DNA from: Amphiura filiformis
Taxonomy: Eukaryota > Echinodermata > Ophiuroidea > Amphilepidida > Amphiuridae
Length of the DNA stretch: 64,000 bases
Assembly (NCBI RefSeq): GCF_039555335.1
Contig: NC_092628.1
Span: 102,384,647 to 102,448,646, forward strand
Reading direction: 5' to 3'
Below, piece after piece: positions 20,890 to 32,400 of this stretch. The notes under the pieces were generated by a model, which made no database searches, was not told the DNA's origin, and saw only the letters and a list, made by a program, of their open reading frames with translations. Position numbers and translations under genes: made by a program. Within the stretch, counting starts at the first letter, position 1; each line of letters begins with the position of its first letter.

Positions 20890-22048
20890 ATGACAACAGG
20901 TAATTTGTCCAATCAGATGCGGCAAAATAACGAGAGTACTGAAAATGCGAACTTGCCAAACTCCGACTGGTCTGCTCTTCTGTTATTCCTTATAAGTATC
21001 AAGCTCACAATTGGGATAGTAGGCATTCTAGGTAACCTGTTAGTTTGTATCTTTGTACGGCAAAAGTCGCAGGGAATTAAAATAATGATTAGGTCACAGG
21101 CTATCATTGACCTATTCACGTCAATTATTGTGCTTGTTTCGGATGTCTGCAACGCTGAACTACGACCAATTCCACCACCTCCAGTTGGGATGCCAGTTGT
21201 TGGCTACCTCTACTGCTTGCTCTGGAGACGAAAACTTCTACTCTTTGGTCTCTTTGCTGCTTCAACTTATAATCTTCTTGCAATCGCCATCGAAAGATAC
21301 ATTGCCGTCTTTTATCCATTCTGGTATAGAATCCATTTCACGCAGAAGGCCGCTGGTCTGTTTGGCGCTGTTGCCTGGATTTTAGGCCCGACTGCCCAGA
21401 CGGTGCATTCAGTTATAGGTTCAGGCTACGATAATTCCGGGAAATGCCTATGGGTCTACTCTCCCTTGATAGTATCTCGTATCATAGGTGTGTATTTATT
21501 CGCTTGGGACTTTTTCATACCATGTATCATTATGGCGTACTGCTTTACTCGTATTAGCTTAAAACTGCACAGGAACGATTCTGCAATGAACGCATTACAT
21601 AAGCATACGGGGAAAAGTATACCGACAATTTCTCAAACAACGTCTCGCACAGAGTTCAATATCATTACAAGCGACCAATTGACTGCTGTTAACACAAGGA
21701 AAGACGTATCTAAAGAACCGAAATCAAATGACTTAGGTCTGCGCTTGTATGAGAATGACTCAAGCAAATCGAGGAAACTTTCCAGCAAGCAATCTGGTAA
21801 TTCATCATCAGAGGCCAGTCGAAGCAGGAAGGTAACAAAGACCTTCATATTTGTGTTCTTAGCCTACCTTTGCTGCTGGTCGACAAATCAGATATTATTT
21901 TTGCAATATAATTTTGGTGGTTATTAGTACAGCTGTATATCACTTCGCAAATAGTATGGCGATTTTAAATTCTTCGATAAATCCATTCATTTACGTGCTA
22001 CGTTTGAAAAGATATCGAAACGAAATCAGGAAATTCTTCACTGGATAG
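20890..22048 (+). pseudogene. Class A (rhodopsin-family) GPCR, copy 1, frameshifted before TM7
   Basis: A seven-helix receptor, probably for a peptide or other small ligand; the exact family is not recognised. Visible features: N-glycosylation sequons N5 and N14; TM1 with GN49; TM2 with D74; C109-C186 for the extracellular disulfide; ERY 135-137 after TM3; W163 in TM4; P211 in TM5; a long Ser/Thr-rich third intracellular loop (about 227-313); TM6 with CCWSTNQ (no CWLP proline). The frame stops at 21925-21927 after residue 345. In the second copy the same point reads on into TM7 with NPFIY. Comparison shows that an 8-bp deletion (CCACTGGA in copy 2) caused the stop. The TM7 and tail sequence persists out of frame to 22048. 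Recent pseudogenisation is likely, since everything else is open. Confidence 0.85.
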
Positions 22049-22980
22049 TTTACTTTAAGTAAAACACGAATGTAGACGTTCATATTCAGCAACTTTATAG
22101 TGTGTAATTTTCGATGGCGATTACATGCATATGCAGGGGGGTTCGTTCAACTAAATTTGTTCATGGGAGACGTCACCTCTAAAATCCTAATGGGGAAAAG
22201 TACTTCTATTGACTGATTTTCGTAATGGAAGAGTTTGAAAGAACAATCAGTGGGAATTTAGAGATGATTGAAAGTGTTTTGTATTGACCGTCTATGCAGA
22301 CAGAGCAGGAGCCTGGTAGTTCACAATCCTAAAATAAATAATATGACATCTGTACTTTAACCCTAGAACTACGAACCCCATAAGATTTGTTATCCGTCAT
22401 AAACAAATACTCGCGCGTGTTTACGCCCAACGACGTAAGCTAATCATAGGGCCATCCTTTGCGCTCATTTTAGTGATAAACTTTTTAACCCAGCACCTTA
22501 CCGGGGGTAGGACCGACCATCAAAAAAGACCATTGAGGGAGTGGGTGGTGAGGTCCACCATTGACTTCTACAGTAAAATCCATGATTTTCATTTCGCTCT
22601 TGTAAGATTATTCCAAAAGCTACTGATTTGTTACTTCTTAGTTAGGTTAACTTAGTCCTTTCTTTTTATATTTAATAGGAGAATTCTTAGCCGAAGCATA
22701 TTTCACCCAGGCAGTAGATTTGCACAAAATCCTTACTTATTTGCCATTTCTTACTGTATAAACTCTGTATAGAGAAATCAGTAGAAGCAACCTACATGTA
22801 GGAAAAGTTTGCATTCAGATGACATCATATAGCCAATATTAAACACTTTGGGGAATTTGTTTGGAACCAAATAGCTAGAAGTCTCCATTGCTAAAGACAT
22901 GTATGTAAGTCAGGGTTCAATTTGCAGACATGTTTTGTAATGGTTAATGGTTGTTCGATTTTCAGTTTGATTGCATAGAA
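22049..22980. other. Duplicated GPCR downstream sequence
   Basis: No gene. It is alignable to 49181-49493 plus 52282-52530, which share CTCGCGCGTGTTTACGCCCA and GGGGGTAGGACCGACCAT. The TTAA at about 22352-22355 is the empty counterpart of an insertion in copy 2. Confidence 0.75.
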
Positions 22981-24100
22981 TAGTTACTAAGTAGAACACT
23001 GAATCGTAAATTCCCATATTTAAAGTTTTAGGGCCAAGTTACAAAAACAACAATTGGATACAACGTGGAAACCTCTTCCATAAAATCTGAAACTGTGGTG
23101 GCAGGCACCAATCATCTGCATGCAGATTATTGCATATCAAAAGTAAATGGTACACATAGAAAATACTCATGTCGGTTTTTATATACATTCATCAAACCCC
23201 AACAAAATGTTGGTTTTAAGTCCTTTTAAAATATCATTGACTGGCCAATACAAGAGCATCAAAGTTCAAATTGTGTTGTTAACATGCACTTTCGTAAGGG
23301 TACATGATGCAGGCTGATCAAGTTTATGAAAAAATTCAATACAAATGGTATCCACGTCCAAAAAACGAATAAATAAAACAAAGAATACACAAAATCAATT
23401 TGCAAGTTCTACATACTTCAGATACATTGTACTTTAATTCTGGACAATGTCAAATATGTATGTACAGATTGTACACGTTACAACTTTTTGAATGTCATAA
23501 CACTTTAACAGTCAAAAAGAATATAGAAATAGCTTCCCTCAATACGTATAACAAATCACGTGTACTATATTGTGTACATACATTGCTTTTTACGCTCACG
23601 AAGACTTTTCATGCAATGACCTCCTTTATCCTTACATTTCAATTTTATAACTTGGAAAGGTAATATTTTAACTTAAATAATCTATTAACATTTAGCACCA
23701 ACAGTATTTTATAAATATAGCAGCATTTGAGTTGCAGAAACTTTATACTGGTATACACTTCTAGTGCCCGCTTCTATTCATCGTTATGTATTCTTCTCCC
23801 GTGCATTATTTTCGCGAACTACCCTTCACAGCCCAAATTATATAAACCTGCACGCTAAACAATGCATTATCTAAAACCTGCACGCTAAACAATAGATTCT
23901 AGATAATACGTGCACGCTCAAATACTAGAAATACTACTTTCACATAACCATATAGTAGAGTTAGGTGACGCTTTCGACACAGAGGTCACATAACTATATA
24001 ATTGTCTGTTCGATATATATACCATCAAAAAAGTATGAATATACATTCTGTGGTGTTAAAATGGTATAGTTACAAACGGTGTTCTATAATAGGGTACAAT

Positions 24101-24226
24101 TACCGAATAGGGTGCAACTCGTTAGACTTGAGTCCAGTCCTCGTTTACGGAGTTTAGGGTTAGGGTTTAGGGTTGGGGTAGGGCAGTCTTGTAATAAGAC
24201 TAGTAGAGTTGCACCCTATTCGGCAA
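24101..24226. repeat. Inverted repeat with telomere-like core
   Basis: TACCGAATAGGGTGCAACTC (24101-24120) is mirrored at 24206-24226. The loop contains TTTAGGGTTAGGGTTTAGGG (24153 on) and a degenerate continuation. Confidence 0.7.
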
Positions 24227-24485
24227 TCGCTCGTGCAAAGGGCAGATCATTGTCATAAATTATGATTAATGACCTCAAATAAATCAAACACCAAATGAGA
24301 ATAATCGAGCTTCTATTAATTAAAAAGGGCCAAAAACAGGTGGATCATAATTATACAAGATGACACCATTGCAAAATATTCAGCATTTTACAAATGAAAT
24401 ACATGTAGGCCTATATCTAAAATAACATAGCCGGGCACGGGAAACACACACTAGCGCATAATATCATGATCATGCTTTATAATAC

Positions 24486-24521
24486 CATAGGCCTTCAAAC
24501 ACATGTGTTTGAAGGCCTATG
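24486..24521. repeat. 36-bp perfect palindrome
   Basis: CATAGGCCTTCAAACACA is followed directly by its reverse complement, with no spacer. Confidence 0.9.
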
Positions 24522-24958
24522 ATAATACTGAACAAATTGTTAAATCCCAATGTCGTGTGTTTTAATATAAGTAGATTTTAAAGTTCAAATTATAGAGCTA
24601 TAAAGTCCAGTTGATATTCACCGTAGTACTAGTCGGACATCTAAATCGATCGTTTCCAACTGGTTCAGTGCTCTCTGTGTTCGAAACCACGATATTAAAT
24701 GATCACAACATAAAGTCAATTGGTTACAAACCATGCGTGAATAAGTTACTAAAGTATGACGTATGGCGCAATCGATACCATTGATAGCTAACTTATACGG
24801 GATTGATTTTCTTTACCAGTTAAATGCTACGTAGCTGGTCAATGTCCTGACGGTGTTTTTAAAATGTAAGATATTTTCCTAATATTAAAACTAATATAAT
24901 GAATGCAGCAATTAATATTGCCTATTGTTTTAATAGGCCTACACTCAAAGTGTATGAC

Positions 24959-25161
24959 GGATAATGTACTCGTGCAAATACATTCGTCAAGATAATTGCA
25001 CTTGCCATGGAGTTATTGCATTTAGCTCTTGAGCCTATCGGCTCTTGAGCTAAATGCAATAACTCCACGGCGCGTGCGATTATCTTGACGAATGCATTGC
25101 ACTCAGTTCATTATCCTTATCATAATACACTCTAGAGTGTATTATGATAAGGATAATGAAC
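24959..25161. repeat. Two overlapping palindromes
   Basis: The first has arms of about 75 bp (24959-25034 and 25041-25116) with a short loop, sharing CATTCGTCAAGATAAT and its complement. The second (25106-25161) is a spacer-less perfect 56-bp palindrome centred on CTAG. The GGATAATG segment is shared by both. Confidence 0.85.
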
Positions 25162-26289
25162 TATGTGTAAAACAATCAATAAAATATGAGCCTTATAGTT
25201 TCAGGTAAACCAAGTCATGACCTTCAATTCAATACATCGGAAAAATTGAACAAAGATTTGTTTAAAACTGATTATCATTAAATAAAAATCCAGATCTAAA
25301 CTTTCGTAAGTCTTCATCAATACACTGATGTATACAACAAAAACGAAGTCTTCAACTCCTCAAAACCTACCGGTTATGTGTGGGACTTCAGACCACCACA
25401 CAACTCCTCTGTACATAAAACTAGACTTGACTGTATGACAAGCCCATAATGTCAAAACTCAGAATTTGCAGGTTTTGCTACTTCAACTTGGAACGATAAA
25501 TGCATCTAAAAATCTAGATCTTTATTGCAGACCTTTGGCGATGAGAACACATGAAGAGTGTAGATACAAAGAGCGATATATATGCCATGTTTTTCAATAT
25601 TCAATATAAATATTCAGTGTTATTGATAATCTTATTTTTACCTTACTGTACATTCTTTTTGAATGGATATCAGCTTTCAATACCATATTCACTGTGGGCA
25701 TTACAAAAGTATCTCATTACATATAACACTTTTGAATATATTCTGAACAAAGTTCTCAAGACTCCAACATGTAATTGGAAATAAATTTATAACCATTTGT
25801 CAAAATGTTAATACATATTTCCACAGTATACATGTTATATACCATAGAGTAGTCACCATATGTGACACGATCTGGTCCATGTAGGCCAAATGCGGCATAT
25901 TTGAAATCACAATAAAGGCAAAAATATTATTATCACAAAACTTCATAACTTGAAAACAAAGTGTGCTAGACCTTTGTTGTTTTCAGTATACATGGTATAT
26001 GATAGCCTAATATTTGTATTTAGGTAATAAGTATACTAACTGAATTGTCAAAAATGCCTCATTTTGCCCTCATGGAGCAGATCATGTCACATATTAGAGT
26101 CATCAGTCATTTGTCAAAGAAAGTTCCAAGATTCTACCTGAAGCAGCTCGTTTCTTTACAGATCTCCCTCAAGTAGCAAAATTCCTACCTGGAATTCCAT
26201 GGTGCTATTGGAAGCAGAGTCCTGCTTTGGATAATTTCAGTCTGTTTTTGATAATTAGCACCTAACTCAAGGCTTAGCTGTAATGTCTT

Positions 26290-26417
26290 TCAAGAACCAC
26301 CGTACACATGTCCAGATTGGCTTGCATTGTAATGCTTGAAAGCTGTTACAGTGACCTCATAGACAGTTACCAGGATAGCGCTTGCTGGCGCAGCCTTTAT
26401 CACTCTTGGAACGAGCC
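26290..26417 (-). CDS. SLC25A40: SLC25A39/40 last exon with stop
   Basis: It reads GLVPRVIKAAPASAILVTVY then EVTVTAFKHYNASQSGHVYG, ending GS and TGA at 26290-26292. The acceptor is CTAG. Confidence 0.93.
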
Positions 26418-29400
26418 CTAGAAAAGAGCAGCAATAGAAAATGTGTTAATTTTAAGATAAAATTCATACTGGGATTTCTTGAATTCAAGGAAACATTAGA
26501 AAGACCTATTGTCTATTATGGCAGCTATTGCAGATAGGCCTTTCTTGCACCAAACCCTTGAATTATGATTGAGCCAATCAGCAACAAAGTTGTTGTCAAG
26601 GGGTTAAGCTATGTAAATAACATCTACAAAGATAGAAGTCTGGCAATTTGCTGCTGCATACATTGCAAGTCAACTTTCTCAATTGGTTTATTTTCCTGCA
26701 ATTATCAAGCTGGACAACACTTCAAATTGATTGGTAGCAAGTTTCATTCACAGAACAAATGACTGACTTATACCGTGGGGGCATCAGGAAGTCCCGACTG
26801 GAGGGTGGGGTGTGGATTCCCCCTTGCCCACCACTGCTTATAAAAAACCTTACATACAACTTGATCAAGTATTATTCTATGCAGTAAGGAAGGTCACTTT
26901 AATGAAATCAGATATCTCTACTTTAATTAGCATATATATCTTATACTGGGAAAGTGTATGTTTTTGACAAATTGGGCTATTCCAATTGAAATCCATACAG
27001 CCCCTATAGACATGATCTTAATCTCCCACACAGGGAGTGAGAATTTCAAATAGTCACTTATTCGGATAAACCCATTTGAAATTTACACTCCCAGTGTGGA
27101 AGATTAATGTCATGTCCTCCATAGGGGATGTATGGATTTTAAATGGAATAGCCCAATTCTCTTGCATAGTGCACATTAGAATATGACCGTTGCTAGGTCA
27201 ACTAGCTCACGGTTTCTTTAACTGATCGAAATGATCACAACACAAAGCCTATGGCATATCATAATTCGGAACAGGCCCAGGCTTGAACTAGTAACCTATA
27301 GTTACTAACATTGCACTACGTCAGCGAATAGCAATACAACCTACCTACAAAGAGGGCTCTAAATCCAGCATCACCATACAGCTGTCTCATCACTGCCCAT
27401 GTGCTAGTGTGAATAACTTTTACAGCTAAGGAAAATGGAGAAATAAAGAACAAGGGTGACCATGTATTAAGGCCCTATTTATTTCAAACAAGTTTATTTA
27501 CTGTATAAAAACACTTAATTTCGCTAGGGATTGAATATTGCTAATTTTGCTAGCAGCTTAATTACCTAAATTAAATACCTATGAATTTGAAAGTTTTACA
27601 TTGAATTAATTGCTGGATTAGCAAAATGCAGTAATTCAAAAGGTTCTTGTTAACCATAAAAACAGAAACCTGTTCATCTAAATTTATATTAGTGTAATTA
27701 ACACACATTTTTAGGCTTTACTTCTTTGCCAATAAAAAAAAGGGAAATTATCAGGGGCACCCTAAATCCGTTGCAACCTCAAAATACTCTATATTTGGCC
27801 CTCAAAGATCCCCTTTTCAAGCAAAATCATCATCTAAAGACCACCAATTCTCCCAGGAAGATTCCAAATTTTGAGCATTTGCCCCTCAAAGAACCATATT
27901 TTTCACACAATTTTCCCCCAAAAGACCCCCATGTTGAAAGTTGCAGCCATGCATGCATGTCACATTACTATTTCATTTTTAGTACCCCCTGTCCAATTAA
28001 GGGAATCTCACTTTTCTATTTTTGTGTAAAATAACCTCAACAAATTTATTTACCTTTCTGCAATGTAGGAGCACCAACACTAAGCTGCTTGTGAGTCTTG
28101 ACAACATCAAATGGTGTAGTCACAATAGATGCAAACTGGAATAGACACAGCATGCTGTGACTTAGTTTCAAGTTAATCAAGTTCACTTTTTACACAGATA
28201 GCAAGATAATATATTAATGTTGCTAAAATATTATCTGGAATGACCCAAATGTGAACAGTCATACTGATTAACTGACACCAAACAAGAATTGCGTTATCTC
28301 AATTTATATTAATAGAGAGATTGCGATTTTCAAACGTAGCATCGAACGTACGTAGAATCTATTCAAAATCCCGTCACAGGAGAGTAGTTTTGAATAGATT
28401 CCACGTACGTTCGATACGTACGTTTGGAAATCGCAATCTCTCTATTAACAAGCACACTTGTACTATTTTAATACTTGTACTATTTTAATACTTGTATTGT
28501 TTACACTTTAGTTTCATTCAAAAGTAGTCTATTTCCTAGTTCAATAAATTAAAAAGTTTATAATATTGTTTGACAGCACAAATTTCAGTATCTTTGGAAG
28601 ATCTTCAAGACTACATTTGCATCATGGTCAAGTTACACTAAAAGTTTCTCCAAAGCTGTTAATTAATACTTTGTGACAACACTTCCAGCAACAAATTTGA
28701 AATACAGTTATCTGCAAAAGAATTCTTCATTTTCAACTTACCACGCCAGAGATGGCTCCTGCACAGAATGTGATGGCTACTGTAGGCTGGTCTGTATTCA
28801 GTGAGTGAGTTAGCTGAGTCTTAAGCATCTCATAGTTGGTCCAGTAGATAACTGTAGAAATCAATAAAAGACAATGACAAAAACAAAAATTATTCTATCA
28901 GCTTCACACCATAGGTATTACGGTAATACCTATGGTGTGAAGCTGATAGAATAATTGAATAATAGGTAATATCTATTTATGACCCGCCCTATTAGGTAAT
29001 ATGACGCAGACCAGGAAATTAGGTAAAATGTCAAAAATACAAGATACGAATCAATTTAATAATTTAAAATTAATTAGTTTCCCCCTAAATGAGTATCCTG
29101 GAATTGCTCTCTCTACCAAGGTGTATATGAGTACTGGTTTGGGAAGGTAAACAGACTGATCGTTGTGTGTGACTGATGCACTAGTGGTGGATTCCCAACA
29201 ACAACATCATTAAGTCTGTTCCCAAGTCTCTTCAAAAGAGAGATGGTCACTCTGACCTGTAGTCTAAAAATACAGGCATGAACCGTTACCATATTCATTC
29301 AGAATTAATTCAAATAACTTGGACTTACTTGCATATGGCACATCACGGAGAATTTGAGGCCCAAGACCCTTCCATAGTGAGAGCCAGCCTTCACATTTGA

Positions 29401-32400
29401 TGGCATTTTCCAGCACTTTGCTCAGCTCCCTGTAGGTCATTGCTTTTGCCTGCATCCTGGTCCGGATTAACTCCATAGGACTCACTGCCGTTATAGAAAG
29501 ACCTGGATGGAACAAAGAAAGATAAAATGTATTCTATTGGTCGCACATCTGGGCCTTTGCTCAATCTATTGACCTTACTTCCTGGACCTGGAGTGAAACT
29601 TTGCAATTTGTATTGGAGTCAAATAATTATTTGCATAGTCAAATTACAGTTTTTTGTTCATCTTTCCAATTTTACACAATGGATTATGTTTTCTCCGGCA
29701 GAAAATTAGAGTACATCAAACTGGAAAATATTGAACATGTTAGAATTTGTTTTAGAAAAGATTAGGCTTTCAAGTTATGTTGACTTTCCTATTCACCACA
29801 ATAGCAATCTCTCATTCCAGTGTACAAATGGAGCTTGAGAAATTACCAAGTAATTATGACAACAATCTGACCGAAAAATGAGAAAATTTTACAAAAGCAC
29901 GATCAGACAAGTAGTTTTGTGAAAATAAGTTGTAATTTAATAAGATGATGCTCCCACTGTATGAATTTTGCACCTTGGCTGGCACATGGATAAAATACAC
30001 AGATAGCCTAGATAAATTTCCTGCGGCACCTGGAACTGGAAGTTTAATTGCCTTGGCAGTGTTAAACACTTGACGCAGGCTAACAATGCCAAGGCAATTT
30101 TGCTAAGTTGTGAATCATACATTACTTTTACAGCATATTCATCAACCAAATGCACACTACGTTTAGAATATTTTTCTGACATCAATACAATTGTCAGCAA
30201 TTCTTTTCCAATCAACAGTTAGCTTCTGATTATAATATAATATGTGTACAACTATTTATTAAAGTATCACAGTCATGCACATACTCTAAAAATGAGATGC
30301 AATATCAGTTCGGGGGCACTGCTAATTCAAAGACGTCTCTGATATCAAAGACGGGTCAGTGATTTCGCATACGGGGGTCTGTGATATCACATACGTCGTG
30401 CTTTTTTTACAGTTTGGCACTAAATGCAGCACATCTGAAAGAAGGTGACTGTATCGGGATATGCTTTCCTATGTTTAGCAAATATCTGCCTGTGCAAACA
30501 TCATATCTATCTGTGCAAATTCTGACAAATGGTCCCAGAAAACACTTAGATTGGCAAAATCGAGCCATATCCAACGTTTTGAAGTAACAAAAATCCGAAG
30601 TCATGGGGGGGGGGGAGTGAATATTTTGGCAAGGCAAAAAAAGAGGGAACAATGAATTTTTGGCCAGTCAACGAGAGGGGGGGGAGCGATTTTTGGCACG
30701 CATTGTTGCGGCAACTTTTCAAAAATATATTCAAAAATGACTTGAAAAATGGTAGGCCCCTACGGAAACGTTCAGGCCTAACCTCGTGGCCTGACTCTTG
30801 CACACGTGCATGGGACGAATTCGGAGAAATATGGACACTTGTATTTTATTGATAGGGGTAGGGTTATGTTATGATTAGGTGGCTCAAAATAGATCAACAA
30901 ATTACGGTAAACCAGGCGCGTGCCCACTGCCCATGGAGTGGGGCTTTGGGGCTTTGGGGCCTGCAGCCCGGGTCTTTACAAAAATGAGGGAGACAGAGAC
31001 AGAAAGAGAGAAGGGAGAGGGAGGGAGAGGAAGGGGAGTGACAGAGCAGTGGCATAGCCATCACAGGGGGTGCTGATTTTGAAAAAGTGGTTCTTTTTTT
31101 CCAGGGGGCGATTTTGTAAAAAGTGGACCTTCTTCACAAACTTTGGACCTTTTTTGACTAAAAAGCTAAAAACATATTTTTTGCTCGCTACGGTCGCAAA
31201 TTAGGATTTTTTGAGGACTTTTGCCCCACCGCACGGCCCCACTCTGCGTACGGGCCTGGACATAGCCAGTGGGGCAGTATAGTGCCCCCTAAAAATTGAA
31301 GGGCGGAAAAGGGAGGGAAAAGGAAAAGGTCTACTTTTTCGGTCTGATTTCCCAAAAATTGAAAGAAATATCCCGACAACTGAAATCATATATAAAATAA
31401 TTGCCAATACCGGGACGAAAATGTTACAAAAATCAGGACAAAATATTAGCAAAACTGGGTTGAAAATTTTGTTTTGCCACAGCCACCCAGGCTCATTTCA
31501 ATATCCGGGATTTTAGGCAAACGAAAGGGGAAAAGTGGAAAGAAAACAAGGAAGAAAACAAGAAGAAACGAGGAAGAGTACGTTCTGAGTCATTGCGCAT
31601 CATAATTATGTTCATGCTTGAAATTTGTGACACGGAAGTCGCATCCACTGGAAATCCATTCTAAAATAGGCCTACATATTATGCATGACATGGTTATATG
31701 GTCTATAGGCTATGCTTAATCATGATGGTCGGAAAAATAAGTTAATAATAGGGGCCTAATGCAAAATGATGCACAAATTGGCTTTTAGTTTGAGGATAAT
31801 ATCCCCCTCACAAGTCGGGTCCGTTGAAATCTGTTATGTCCAAAATAATACGAATAATAAGTGTAAACTTTTACACCAAATGACTTTATTGTGCCTTTCA
31901 TAACTTTTTGAAAATAATTCTCCAACTTCTGAGGGAGCACATCCCCCTCAGGCACCCTTCTCCGTCAAAAAAAGAAAAGGCTAACTTGCATTTATCCATA
32001 TAGGCCTAATTGAGCAGGTTCATACCCATGCAGAAGTCAGGTCCGCAGGAAATTTGTTAGGAATTATAGGCATATCTTTCATAGATATAATGACTATAGG
32101 CCTAGCACATCCCCCTCAAGCAAAACAGAAAAGCCTAAACTTAGGCTGAATTGGAGGAATTATTGAGCACGAGTGTTCATATAGGCCTAAAACTAAAATT
32201 CGCGGCTCAGTTGGAAATCTGTAAAAAAATATAGGCCTATGTTCCGAAAATAACCAATAAACAGTTTTGATGTGTCCGGAGAATTGCCAAGTCTGCAAAA
32301 TGTCGTCGAGGGAGCAAAGTTATTCTGCAGCATTTAAGCTCAATTATGAAAAAGAGCAACATTTTTTTTAGAAAGAGTGTATCCCGAGCCCGCGATTTAA

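Larger units (their letters stand above)
23765..25165. repeat. Copy-1-specific palindrome-rich insertion
   Basis: The flanks align to 58450-58530 of the second block, which lacks this stretch of about 1.4 kb. It contains CCTGCACGCTAAACAAT direct repeats (about 23850-23890), an inverted repeat with a telomere-like core (24101-24226), and perfect palindromes at 24486-24521, 24959-25116 (interrupted) and 25106-25161. No coding capacity. Confidence 0.6.

Noticed and set aside
24153..24183. True telomere or chromosome end
   Set aside because: Only about four degenerate units, internal, inside a small inverted repeat.
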